A program made the position numbers and the translations under genes. From positions 4,036-68,035 of the forward strand of contig CAZEUG010000007.1 of assembly GCA_964515055.1 (NCBI GenBank): a stretch of DNA of 64,000 bases, given 5' to 3'. The stretch's first letter is position 1, and each line of letters begins with the position of its first letter. Positions 16,148 through 24,854 of this stretch are shown here, piece after piece. This stretch comes from QAMX01 sp964515055. Lineage in GTDB: Bacteria; Bacillota; Clostridia; Oscillospirales; QAMX01. A model generated the notes under the pieces. It saw nothing but the letters and a program-made list of their open reading frames with translations. It was not told the origin of the DNA and made no database searches.

Positions 16148-17854
16148 GTGACGAGACATCACAAAACGTACAGGGTATCCGCTTTTCTGCTGATGCTGGT
16201 CTGTCTCTGCGTGCTGGCACCCGCCGTCATGGCGGATCCGGCAGACGAAACGGATTATTCAGCATATATGGTTCGAACCGGCCTGTCATATGGCTCCAGC
16301 TCCCTGACCACAGCCAACTTCCAGGTGGCATCCGGCACCGGGACGGGCTTTGATGCCGGTTATTTTGGGGATGATCGGCAATTTGTCCCGCTCTATACGA
16401 TTGCCGGCGAAACGGAAATCACAGTGATCAGGAGCCGGAACTATAGCCTGGTTTCCGCTTCCTATGTGTCAGAAGGCTCAGATACGACAAATGTCGTGGG
16501 TGGATATCATATTGAGCTGGGTGTTTCTTTTGACGATCAGTCGGCACTGGATCGTGCCGTATCGGATGTTTATGCGGCAACCAACTACTTTTCCTATCCT
16601 GCGTATACTGCCAATGGTTATCGCGTCCGAATCGGCCGGTATCTCTCGGAATCGAGCGCCGCTGAGGATTTGTCTGTGATTGCTGAGCGCCTTGCAGCGC
16701 TGTATCCGGATGCACAGCTGAAAATCGTGGGGATGGGAACGAACGGTTACACGGTTTTGCGAACCGGCACCCGACATATTCTCTATGAGTTTGACGGCGC
16801 ATCCAGGCAACTCGGCATTCAGGCTATCGGCGGAGACCATCCGGAGACATGGCATAAGGGCTACAAATACTACGGCGGATTTGATTTTGGCAACACCAGT
16901 GCGACGTCCATGGCCGTGATCAGTGTGGCAACGCTGACAGATTATGTCAAGGGCGTCACGCCGTACGAATTGAATACCAACTGGCCGGAGGAATCCCTGA
17001 AGGCTCATGCGCTGTGCGCGCAGACGTTTGCCATCACCAATCGAAACCGCCACGCAAGCTATGGCTTTGATGTCTGTACGGGACAGCACTGCCAGGTTTA
17101 TCGGGGTACCACTTCCCTGACACAGAAAATCAGTCAATGCGTCGATGCGGTGTCCGGGCAGATTATTACATACAACGGCAAACCGATTGATGCGGTCTAC
17201 CATTCCTCTAATGGCGGCTGGACCGAAAATTCCGAGAACGTCTGGGTCGCACAGGTACCCTATCTGAGAAGCGTGCCGGATACTTTTGAAACGCTGTCGT
17301 ATGAAAATAACGGCTTGTGGGAAACCAGCATTACAAGCGCACAACTGACAGCCAAGCTCAACGCCAATGGCTATGCAATCGGCAAGGTTACCAGCGTCTC
17401 GATTGCAAGATTAACGGAGGCCGGAAGCGTATACAGTCTGGCCATTTCGGACGGCACCAAAACGGTGACGCTCAGTAAGGAAAATATGCGGATGGTGCTC
17501 GGCACATCTGTCCTGTTGAGCCAGAATTTCCGTGTGGTCAACGACGGGAAGATCTACCTGAATCAGGGCGATGCAACGCTTTCTGACCTGTACGGATGCA
17601 GTGTGATCAACGGCAATGGCCAGATAACCACGCTTTCTTCCTCGGCACCGACTGTTCTGACCGGCAGCGGTACGGAAACGCTGACGCCTGAAAACACGGA
17701 CTCCTCGGTGTTCTATTTTTCCGGAAAAGGATGGGGACACAGTCTTGGACTGAGCCAGATCGGCTCCAGAGGAATGTCGTGGCAGGGCTGGACATACGAC
17801 CAGATTATTCACTATTACTACACCGGCGTTCGCATTACCGGCCTGGATGACTGA
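16148..17854 (+). CDS. SpoIID/LytB-domain protein with SPOR-like repeat
   Basis: 568-residue secreted protein. Residues 1-30 are a signal peptide (FLLMLVCLCVLAPAVMA). Residues about 115-210 resemble a SPOR peptidoglycan-binding repeat (YHIELGVSFDDQSALDRAVSDV, then YRVRIGRYLSESSAAEDL). From about 250 the SpoIID/LytB domain begins: LTDYVKGVTPYELNTNWPEESLKAHALCAQTFAI retains the catalytic-type Glu, followed by CTGQHCQVYRG, VYHSSNGGWTENSENVW and the C-terminal SGKGWGHSLGLSQIGSRGM. SpoIID is a lytic transglycosylase acting on denuded glycan during engulfment; this paralogue may act in sporulation or vegetative wall turnover. The start is a GTG with ACGGAGG upstream. Confidence 0.9.
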   Translation: MTRHHKTYRVSAFLLMLVCLCVLAPAVMADPADETDYSAYMVRTGLSYGSSSLTTANFQVASGTGTGFDAGYFGDDRQFVPLYTIAGETEITVIRSRNYSLVSASYVSEGSDTTNVVGGYHIELGVSFDDQSALDRAVSDVYAATNYFSYPAYTANGYRVRIGRYLSESSAAEDLSVIAERLAALYPDAQLKIVGMGTNGYTVLRTGTRHILYEFDGASRQLGIQAIGGDHPETWHKGYKYYGGFDFGNTSATSMAVISVATLTDYVKGVTPYELNTNWPEESLKAHALCAQTFAITNRNRHASYGFDVCTGQHCQVYRGTTSLTQKISQCVDAVSGQIITYNGKPIDAVYHSSNGGWTENSENVWVAQVPYLRSVPDTFETLSYENNGLWETSITSAQLTAKLNANGYAIGKVTSVSIARLTEAGSVYSLAISDGTKTVTLSKENMRMVLGTSVLLSQNFRVVNDGKIYLNQGDATLSDLYGCSVINGNGQITTLSSSAPTVLTGSGTETLTPENTDSSVFYFSGKGWGHSLGLSQIGSRGMSWQGWTYDQIIHYYYTGVRITGLDD

Positions 17855-17950
17855 CCCGGCGGAATCGAACCTGTAAAATATCGGACAGATGCATTCCATC
17901 CCGGCTATTGCTATGGTATGCATCCCGAAAAAGAAATGAGATTCATTGGA

Positions 17951-18970
17951 ATGAAAACAACCGATTTTTTTTATGATCTTCCGCAGGAACTGATTGCGCA
18001 GACGCCTTGCGCCAATCGGGACGGTTCCAGAATGCTGCACCTCCCCCTCAACGGAGATTCAATTCAACATACCATGTTCCGAAACCTCCCGGAATTTCTG
18101 AATCCGGGAGATTGTCTGGTCATGAATGATTCGCGTGTCATGCCGGCCAGACTGCTCGGCACGCGCCCCGGTGGCGGTGCAGCGGAATTGCTCCTGTTAA
18201 AACCTCTGGGCGGAGATGACTGGGAGGTTCTGGCACGTCCGGGACGAAAGCTGATGCCCGGCGCGATCGTTTCCTTTGGTGAGGCCATGTCGGCAGAAAT
18301 CTGCTCCGTCGGGGAAAATGGTTTGCGCCATGTCCGGTTCCGTTATTCCGGCGACTGGAATCTTTTGCTGGAGGAATTGGGACGAACGCCGTTGCCGCCG
18401 TATATCAAGCAGGAGTTGTCTGACCGCGAGCGATATCAGACGGTCTACTCAAAACACATGGGCTCAGCGGCCGCACCGACAGCGGGACTTCATTTCACGG
18501 AAGCCATGCTGGATACGCTGCGAGCAAAAGGGGTTCACACGGAATTTGTGACGCTGCACGTGGGTCTGGGCACATTCCGGCCGGTTCAGGAAGAAACGAT
18601 TGAAGCGCACAAAATGCATACGGAAACATTCTCCATTTCTGCCGAAACGGCGCAGCGCATCAATGATGCCAAGGCGGCCGGAGGTCGTATAATTGCGATT
18701 GGTACCACTTCCTGTCGCGTGCTGGAGTCTGTTGCGGATGAACAGGGACGGCTCCGCGAAATGCATGGCGAGACTGATATTTTCATTTATCCGGGATACC
18801 GTTTCAAAATTCTCGATGGACTGTTTACCAACTTCCATTTACCGGAAAGCACGCTGCTAATGCTGGTGTCGGCACTGGCCGGCCGTGAACGGATTTTGAG
18901 TGCCTATCAGGAAGCGGTGCGCGAACGGTATCGGTTTTTCAGCTTTGGCGACGCGATGCTGATTCTGTAG
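17951..18970 (+). CDS. queA: S-adenosylmethionine:tRNA ribosyltransferase-isomerase
   Basis: Transfers and isomerises the ribosyl moiety of SAM onto 7-aminomethyl-7-deazaguanine in tRNA, making epoxyqueuosine. 339 residues from MKTTDFFYDLPQELIAQTP, the canonical QueA start. Conserved blocks: DCLVMNDSRVMPARLLG, LPPYIKQELSDRERYQTVY, GSAAAPTAGLHFTEAML, TLHVGLGTFRPVQEE, HKMHTETFSIS and NFHLPESTLLMLVSA. Alternative in-frame ATGs at 17918 and 17936 exist; none has a good ribosome site, so the start is set by homology. The usual partner tgt is not in the window. A strong terminator follows. Confidence 0.93.
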   Translation: MKTTDFFYDLPQELIAQTPCANRDGSRMLHLPLNGDSIQHTMFRNLPEFLNPGDCLVMNDSRVMPARLLGTRPGGGAAELLLLKPLGGDDWEVLARPGRKLMPGAIVSFGEAMSAEICSVGENGLRHVRFRYSGDWNLLLEELGRTPLPPYIKQELSDRERYQTVYSKHMGSAAAPTAGLHFTEAMLDTLRAKGVHTEFVTLHVGLGTFRPVQEETIEAHKMHTETFSISAETAQRINDAKAAGGRIIAIGTTSCRVLESVADEQGRLREMHGETDIFIYPGYRFKILDGLFTNFHLPESTLLMLVSALAGRERILSAYQEAVRERYRFFSFGDAMLIL

Positions 18971-19040
18971 CACAGCTGTATCCCTGGTTTGGAACCAGTC
19001 GGATGAAAGCAGAAGCGATCAGAAGGCAGATGTGATGAAA

Positions 19041-19077
19041 GAAAGACGGCAACCATACGGTTGCCGTCTTTCTTTGT
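19041..19077 (+). terminator. Rho-independent terminator downstream of queA
   Basis: A perfect 14-base stem (GAAAGACGGCAACC and complement) with a 4-base loop, then TTTG. Confidence 0.88.
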
Positions 19078-19267
19078 GTCGTTCAGCGGAAATCTGGAAA
19101 CCAGCCTCACAAAATGCAGACTTTGAAATGGCTCATTCTGATCAGCTTTCCAATGGGATTGTCTGCAGCGCTGATGCTCCCTGTCTGCCTGAAACATTGA
19201 GGTTTGGACGCACCTGAGCTTTTGTCAAAAAAGAGTTGCCTGCAGGAATAAAAAGGAACGCAAAAAT

Positions 19268-19303
19268 CGTCGCCAGTCGGGATATACACCCGGCTGGCGA
19301 CGA
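19268..19303 (-). terminator. Rho-independent terminator of nifJ
   Basis: CGTCGCCAGYCGGG-type stem of about 13 pairs with one mismatch or G-U; on the minus strand it is followed by ATTTTTG. Confidence 0.85.
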
Positions 19304-19338
19304 CGAAATAATTGGCGTTCAAAAAACGGAAGAAAGAA

Positions 19339-22300
19339 TTATTCCTCGTAGAATTCGACTTTCTTCTTCAGCAGATCGTACTTCTTCTTCGCGTTATTCG
19401 CTGCTTTTTCGAACAGCTCGGTAGCGCGCTCCGGCGACTGCTGCATCAGGCGGCTGTAGCGGGCTTCACCCTTGATGAAGTCGATATAATCCGCGGTCGG
19501 CTCTTTGGAGTCGAGGGAGAACGGATTCTTCCCTTCCTTCTTGAGCGACGGGTTGAAGCGGAAGAGCTGCCAGTAGCCAGCTTCGACCGCACGTTTCATT
19601 TCGGACTGGCAATTGGTCATGCCGCCCTTGATGCTGTGCATTTCGCACGGTGCATAGCCGATGATGATGGACGGACCCGGATAGGCCTCTGCTTCCGCAA
19701 TGGCTTTGATGGTCTGGTTCATATCGGCGCCCATAGCGATCTGAGCGACGTAGACGTAACCATAGCTCATGGCAATTGCCGCAAGATCCTTCTTGCCGAT
19801 GGCCTTACCGGCTGCAGCGAACTGTGCGACCTGGCCAATCTGCGAAGCCTTGGAGGCCTGACCGCCGGTGTTGGAGTAAACCTCGGTATCGAAGACCATG
19901 ATGTTGACATCTTCACCGGATGCAATGACATGATCCAGACCGCCGAAGCCGATATCGTATGCCCAACCGTCGCCGCCGAAAATCCAGATCGATTTCTTGG
20001 CGAGGTAATCCTTTTCGGCCAGAATCTCTCGTGCAAGCGTGCAGGCATCGCACTTGCAGATTTTGCCGTTGGCCAGCCACTCAGCTTCATACGGGGTGCC
20101 GGAAAGATCGATGGCGTCTTCCAGAGCGGCGATGTATGCTTCTGTGGCAGCTGTGTTGGCCTTGCCGTCGTTGTACGTATCGAGCCATGCCTGTGCGGCG
20201 GCTTTCAAATCTGCTGCTGCATATTCAACAGCGAGCAGAGCTTCGGTCTTGCCCTTGAGCTTTTCGCGAAGCGTCTTCTGGCCGAGGTACATACCGAGAC
20301 CGTGCTCTGCGTTGTCTTCGAACAGAGAGTTCGCCCATGCAGGACCCTTCTTGCTGTCGCGGTTCACCGTGTACGGTGTGGCCGGTGCGGAGCCGCCCCA
20401 GATCGAGGAACAACCGGTGGCGTTGGAAATATACATCCGTTCACCGAAGAGCTGTGTGATCAGACGGGCATAGGAGGTTTCTGCACAACCTGCGCAGGAG
20501 CCGGAGAACTCAAGCAGCGGCTGATTGAACTGGCTACCCTTGATGGTCTGCTCTGCGAACGGGAGATCCTTCTTGGAAACCTTGGCAACCGCGTAATCGA
20601 ACGAGGCCTGTTCTGCGGCCTGGCTCTCCTGCGGAACCATTTTCAGAGCCTTTGTCTTGGCCGGGCAGACATTGACGCAGAGGCCGCAGCCCATGCAGTC
20701 CAGCGGGCTGATTGCAATGGCGAACTGATAGTTCTCACAGCCCTTGCCGGTCATTTTCTTCATCTTCATGCCTTCCGGTGCAGCGGCAACTTCGTCAGCG
20801 TTCAGAGCGTAAGGACGCAGCGTTGCGTGCGGGCAGACATAGGAGCACTGGTTGCATTGAATGCAGTTTTCCGGCAGCCATTCCGGGACATCCACGGCTA
20901 CGCCGCGTTTTTCGTAGGCAGCAGCGCCCTGCGGGAAGGTGCCGTCCACATAGTCTTCGAAGGCAGAAACCGGCAGAGAATCGCCGTCCATTTTGGAAAC
21001 CGGAATCACGATATCCTTGACAAACTTGACCAGTTCCGGACGATCACCCTTGACATTGATCGGAGCGGTATTGTCCTCGGCGGTTTTCCAGGATTCCGGA
21101 ACGTCAATCTTCACGATGGCGTCACGGCCTGCATCGATGGCCTTGTAGTTCATTTCAACAATGGCTTCGCCCTTCTTCAGGTAGGACTTCTTTGCCATAT
21201 ATTTCATGTATTCGATGGCCTCATCGATCGGCATGATATCAGCGAGTGCGAAGAATGCAGACTGGAGCGTCGTATTCGTGCGCTTGCCCATACCGATTTC
21301 GCGGGCTTTGTCAATGGCGTTGATGGTGTAGAATTTGATATCATTCTGCGCGATATAACGCTTGACGTTTGCCGGCAGATGCTTTTCAAGCTCTTCCATA
21401 TTCCACTGGCAGTTCAGCAGGAACGTGCCGCCCGGTTTGATTTCGTCAACAATGCGATAGCCCTTCAGCATATAGGAAGGAACGTGGCACGCGACGAAGT
21501 CGGCCTTGGTGATGTAATACGGAGATTTGATCGGCTGATCACCGAAGCGCAGATGCGAGATCGTGATACCGCCGGTTTTCTTGGAGTCATACTGGAAGTA
21601 AGCCTGGATGAATTTATCGGTATGGTCACCAATGATTTTGATCGAGTTCTTGTTGGCACCAACCGTACCGTCGCCGCCGAGACCCCAGAATTTGCAGCTG
21701 ATGGTTCCCTTGGGTGCGGTATCCGGTGCGGGTTTTTCTTCCAGAGACAGGCCGGTGACATCGTCAACGATACCAAGCGTGAAGCGGTTCTTAGGTTCTG
21801 CTGCTTTCAGGTTTTCGTAGACAGCAAAGACGCTGGACGGCGGCGTATCCTTGGAGCCCAGACCGTAACGGCCGCCCACGACTTTGATATCATTGATACC
21901 ATGTGTGGCCAGTGCGGTCACGACGTCGAGATAGAGCGGTTCGCCCAGAGAACCCGGTTCCTTGGTGCGATCCAGAACCGCGATTTTCTTTGCGGTGGAC
22001 GGGATGGCTGCGATCAGCTTTTCGGCGCTGAACGGACGGTACAGGCGAACCTTGATCAGGCCGACCTTTTCACCGGCGGCGCACATATAGTCAATGACTT
22101 CTTCTGCGACATCGCAGATCGAGCCCATTGCGATGATGACGCGGTCTGCATCCGGGGCACCGTAGTAGTTGAAGAGCTGGTAGTCAGTGCCAAGCTTGGC
22201 GTTGACCTGTGCCATGTAATCTTCCACGATGGCCGGCAGAGCATCATAATACTTGTTGCAGGCTTCTCTGTGCTGGAAGAAGATATCGCCGTTTTCGGCG

Positions 22301-22953
22301 GAGCCGCGAAGCACCGGATGTTCCGGATTCAGAGCATGAGAACGGAACTGCGCAACAGCGTCCTTGTCGATCATATCCTGGAGGTCGTTGTAATCCCAGA
22401 CTTCGATTTTCTGAATTTCGTGCGATGTGCGGAAACCATCAAAGAAGTTGATAAACGGAACGCGACCTTTGATTGCAGAAAGATGCGCAACAGCGCCAAG
22501 GTCCATAATTTCCTGCGGATTGGACTCAGCAAGCATTGCATAACCTGTCTGGCGGCACGCATAGACGTCAGAGTGATCACCAAAAATGTTCAACGCATGA
22601 GACGCAACACAACGTGCGGAAACGTGGATGACATTCGGAAGCAGTTCCCCGGCGATTTTGTACATATTCGGGATCATCAGCAGAAGCCCCTGAGAGGCTG
22701 TATAAGTGGTAGTCAGGGCACCGGCTGCCAGGCTGCCGTGTACGGCACCAGCAGCACCTGCTTCAGACTGCATCTCGATGACCTTGACTTTTTCACCGAA
22801 AATGTTCTTCAGCCCACCGGCAGACCAAGTGTCGGTCATTTCGGCCATGGGGCTGGACGGCGTAATCGGATAGATCGCAGCAACCTCTGTAAACGCATAA
22901 CTGACGTGCGCAGCAGCGGTATTGCCATCCATCGATAACTTTTTTCTGGCCAT
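19339..22953 (-). CDS. nifJ: Pyruvate:ferredoxin (flavodoxin) oxidoreductase, single polypeptide
   Basis: Converts pyruvate and CoA to acetyl-CoA and CO2 with reduction of ferredoxin, central in anaerobic energy metabolism. 1204 residues, the normal length for the fused homodimeric enzyme. Domains in order: pyruvate/TPP pyrimidine-binding domain starting DGNTAAAHVSYAFTEVAAIYPITPSS; domain II; the gamma-like domain with GLGGDGTVGANKNSIKIIG; two 4Fe-4S motifs, CIQCNQCSYVCPHA and CMGCGLCVNVCPAK; and the TPP-pyrophosphate domain with SGSCAGCAETSYARL, ATGCSSIWGGSAP and GGDGWAYDIGFGGLDHV. RBS ACAGGAGG and a TTTACA/TATAAT promoter support high expression. Confidence 0.97.
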   Translation of the reverse strand: MARKKLSMDGNTAAAHVSYAFTEVAAIYPITPSSPMAEMTDTWSAGGLKNIFGEKVKVIEMQSEAGAAGAVHGSLAAGALTTTYTASQGLLLMIPNMYKIAGELLPNVIHVSARCVASHALNIFGDHSDVYACRQTGYAMLAESNPQEIMDLGAVAHLSAIKGRVPFINFFDGFRTSHEIQKIEVWDYNDLQDMIDKDAVAQFRSHALNPEHPVLRGSAENGDIFFQHREACNKYYDALPAIVEDYMAQVNAKLGTDYQLFNYYGAPDADRVIIAMGSICDVAEEVIDYMCAAGEKVGLIKVRLYRPFSAEKLIAAIPSTAKKIAVLDRTKEPGSLGEPLYLDVVTALATHGINDIKVVGGRYGLGSKDTPPSSVFAVYENLKAAEPKNRFTLGIVDDVTGLSLEEKPAPDTAPKGTISCKFWGLGGDGTVGANKNSIKIIGDHTDKFIQAYFQYDSKKTGGITISHLRFGDQPIKSPYYITKADFVACHVPSYMLKGYRIVDEIKPGGTFLLNCQWNMEELEKHLPANVKRYIAQNDIKFYTINAIDKAREIGMGKRTNTTLQSAFFALADIMPIDEAIEYMKYMAKKSYLKKGEAIVEMNYKAIDAGRDAIVKIDVPESWKTAEDNTAPINVKGDRPELVKFVKDIVIPVSKMDGDSLPVSAFEDYVDGTFPQGAAAYEKRGVAVDVPEWLPENCIQCNQCSYVCPHATLRPYALNADEVAAAPEGMKMKKMTGKGCENYQFAIAISPLDCMGCGLCVNVCPAKTKALKMVPQESQAAEQASFDYAVAKVSKKDLPFAEQTIKGSQFNQPLLEFSGSCAGCAETSYARLITQLFGERMYISNATGCSSIWGGSAPATPYTVNRDSKKGPAWANSLFEDNAEHGLGMYLGQKTLREKLKGKTEALLAVEYAAADLKAAAQAWLDTYNDGKANTAATEAYIAALEDAIDLSGTPYEAEWLANGKICKCDACTLAREILAEKDYLAKKSIWIFGGDGWAYDIGFGGLDHVIASGEDVNIMVFDTEVYSNTGGQASKASQIGQVAQFAAAGKAIGKKDLAAIAMSYGYVYVAQIAMGADMNQTIKAIAEAEAYPGPSIIIGYAPCEMHSIKGGMTNCQSEMKRAVEAGYWQLFRFNPSLKKEGKNPFSLDSKEPTADYIDFIKGEARYSRLMQQSPERATELFEKAANNAKKKYDLLKKKVEFYEE

Positions 22954-23070
22954 TGTGTGTATTCCTCCTGTTTGTAAGATACCATACAGATTACCGGAAA
23001 AACCCGGAAGCGCAACAGTACGCCGGGGTCAGTCTGTTTACGAACCCGGTATGCTGATACGCTTTCCTAT

Positions 23071-23099
23071 ATTATACATTTTTTTCGGCCGTTTGTAAA
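23071..23099 (-). promoter_or_regulatory. Promoter of nifJ
   Basis: On the minus strand TTTACA (plus 23094-23099), 17-base spacer and TATAAT (plus 23071-23076), giving a leader of about 110 bases with no recognised riboswitch. Confidence 0.8.
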
Positions 23100-23140
23100 C
23101 GGGGTACATGAAATAAATCATGGATTTTCAGGGAAAAATG

Positions 23141-23149
23141 TGGTATAAT
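23141..23149 (+). promoter_or_regulatory. Extended -10 promoter of the phosphoglycerate mutase gene
   Basis: TGGTATAAT: TATAAT at 23144-23149 with an upstream TG. The -35 region (TGGATT at 17 bases) is poor, as is usual for extended -10 promoters. Confidence 0.55.
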
Positions 23150-23247
23150 GATCTGGCAGGCGTGTGCGAATGCATTCCCTGCCGTTGTTGGCACCGTTGC
23201 CAAAACGTGGTAGCGCCGCAATTTGTGGTAGGAAGGAATTTTGTAAC

Positions 23248-24468
23248 ATGACGAGGTATGTAATTATCCTGTGCGACGGCATGGCAGATCGCCCGGTCGA
23301 TATCCTGAATGGCCGGACGCCGCTGGAAGCAGCGGATACACCCAATATGGATCGAATTGCAGCACGGGGGCAAGTGGGTCGTATTCGCACCTTGTATGAA
23401 GAACTGCCAAAGGGCAGTGATGTAGCAAACCTGTCGATTCTGGGCTATGACCCGCATCGATATTATACGGGGCGTTCCCCGATCGAAGCACTGGGGCTCG
23501 GCATTCCGCTGAATGCGGATGATACGGTGTTTCGCATGAACCTGGTGACATTGTCGGAAGATGAGCCGTTTTCTCAGAAAACCATGCTGGATCACAGTTC
23601 CGATAAAATCACAACAGAAGAAGCGACCGAACTGGTGGAAGCGCTGGCCGATCAGCTGGGTACAGAAGTGGAACGGTTTTATACCGGGGTCAGCTACCGG
23701 CACATTTTCGTTCTGAGCCACACGGCTTTTGACGGTACCCTGACGCCGCCGCACGATATTCTCGGCCAGACCATTGCATCCTATCTGCCCGCCGGTGGTC
23801 GGAGTGAGGCTCTCATCCATATGATGGAACGGAGCTATGAAATTCTGTCTGCACATCCGGTGAACCGTTCGCGTGTGGCACGGGGACTTCGGCCTGCGAA
23901 TTGTCTGTGGCTGTGGGGAGACGGAAAAAAACCGGCCTATGAATCCTTTCAAGCAAAAACAGGCATCGAACGCGCCAGAATGATCACGGCGGTTCCGTTG
24001 CTGGAGGGGTTGGCTGTCGGGATGGGCTTGGAGCATCCGAAAATTCCGGGCGCAACCGGTGAATACGATACCAACTATGCCGGAAAGGCCGCCTCTGCAA
24101 TTGAAGCGCTCCAAAACGGCTATTCGTTTGTCTTTATCCATATTGAAGCGCCGGACGAATGCGGGCACGATGGCGATGCTCTGCTGAAGCAAAAATCCAT
24201 TGAACAGATTGACCGCCACATTGTCGGCCCGGTGTATGATGCTTTGGAGTCTCTTGGCGAACCCTATCGCCTTCTGATTACACCGGATCATGCAACGCCT
24301 GTGTCTGTCCGGACGCACACCTCGGAAATGATTCCGTTTTTGCTCTGTGACAGCCGAAAGCATACAAAGGGTGCCTGCTTTACGGAAAAGAGCGCGCAGA
24401 CAGCGGAGCTGGTGATTGAGGATGGGTATACCCTGCTGGGACGGCTGATGCAGGAATCGGCTGAATAA
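23248..24468 (+). CDS. apgM: Cofactor-independent phosphoglycerate mutase, archaeal type
   Basis: Interconverts 3- and 2-phosphoglycerate. 406 residues of the alkaline-phosphatase-like metalloenzyme superfamily. The N-terminus YVIILCDGMADRPVDILNGRTPLEAADTPNMDRIAARG carries the metal-binding Asp and is diagnostic for ApgM rather than GpmI. LPKGSDVANLSILGYDP, HIEAPDECGHDGD and LLITPDHATPVSVRTHTSEMIPFLL supply the remaining metal ligands. The ATG at 23248 has GGAAGGA upstream; the 28-residue longer frame has no similarity. Some Clostridia encode this archaeal-type enzyme; whether a gpmI also exists cannot be seen here. Confidence 0.9.
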   Translation: MTRYVIILCDGMADRPVDILNGRTPLEAADTPNMDRIAARGQVGRIRTLYEELPKGSDVANLSILGYDPHRYYTGRSPIEALGLGIPLNADDTVFRMNLVTLSEDEPFSQKTMLDHSSDKITTEEATELVEALADQLGTEVERFYTGVSYRHIFVLSHTAFDGTLTPPHDILGQTIASYLPAGGRSEALIHMMERSYEILSAHPVNRSRVARGLRPANCLWLWGDGKKPAYESFQAKTGIERARMITAVPLLEGLAVGMGLEHPKIPGATGEYDTNYAGKAASAIEALQNGYSFVFIHIEAPDECGHDGDALLKQKSIEQIDRHIVGPVYDALESLGEPYRLLITPDHATPVSVRTHTSEMIPFLLCDSRKHTKGACFTEKSAQTAELVIEDGYTLLGRLMQESAE

Positions 24469-24481
24469 ATTCACTTTTTTT

Positions 24482-24515
24482 CAGAACAGGCATGATTTGC
24501 GTCATGCCTGTTCTG
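24482..24515 (+). terminator. Hairpin downstream of apgM
   Basis: A perfect 14-base stem (CAGAACAGGCATGA and complement) with a 6-base loop, 13 bases after the apgM stop. It lacks a T-run on the plus strand, so it may be a weak terminator or an RNA-stabilising 3' end. Confidence 0.5.
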
Positions 24516-24593
24516 TCGTATGAAAAGAAAGCCATGTGGCGGACGTTGACTCTGTTTGGTGCAAAAAAACGATACTTTGATGCACGGAGACTC

Positions 24594-24622
24594 TTTACAG
24601 GCATGAAGGCTTGTGTTATAAT
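24594..24622 (+). promoter_or_regulatory. Promoter of the symporter-paaK-ior operon
   Basis: TTTACA at 24594-24599, exactly 17 bases, TATAAT at 24617-24622. It implies a leader of about 225 bases before the first gene. Confidence 0.82.
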
Positions 24623-24723
24623 ATATGTGTAGGATTTTCAGTATGGCAGCATGGATTTGAGCGGATGTGACTCGTCTCGAATCCGAAAGCAGCAACAACT
24701 CTCAGAACGGAAGGATGGTTTGA

Positions 24724-24768
24724 ATGATGCACATTTCTGATCATTTCGGTTTGCGGTTGATCCAATGA
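24724..24768 (+). CDS. Possible 14-residue leader peptide
   Basis: Reads MMHISDHFGLRLIQ then TGA, with GGAAGG nine bases before the first ATG. It contains two His and one Phe, and is followed by alternative hairpins, as in a transcription-attenuation leader. With so short a frame chance occurrence is quite possible. Confidence 0.3.
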   Translation: MMHISDHFGLRLIQ

Positions 24769-24854
24769 CGAGGCAGATGATTTCGGCCTCTTTCGAGGAT
24801 ATTCCCGCACCGTTTTTTTATAAACGGTTATTACAAACCGAAGGATGATACGAT

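Larger units (their letters stand above)
18971..19338. other. Convergent intergenic region with two terminators
   Basis: 368 bases between queA and nifJ. It contains the queA terminator (19041-19077) and the nifJ terminator (19268-19303). The 190 bases between them carry short open frames with no ribosome sites, and I see nothing coding. Confidence 0.7.
24469..24854 (+). other. Promoter and structured leader of the aryl-acid operon
   Basis: 386 bases without a conventional gene. In order: a hairpin after apgM (24482-24515), a strong promoter (24594-24622), a possible leader peptide (24724-24768), two short mutually exclusive hairpins around 24770-24798, a 7-base stem at 24809-24828, and the symporter ribosome site. 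No known riboswitch or T-box core was found. Confidence 0.6.

Noticed and set aside
19312..22938. A 1208-codon open frame antisense to nifJ
   Set aside because: It mirrors nifJ almost exactly. It arises because the biased codon use of a highly expressed gene avoids stops on the complement. There is no ribosome site, and its composition (Phe, Cys, Arg rich) is not protein-like.
24623..24854. T-box leader for the aryl-acid operon
   Set aside because: The conserved antiterminator sequence (AGGGTGGNACCGCG type) is absent, although some structure exists.
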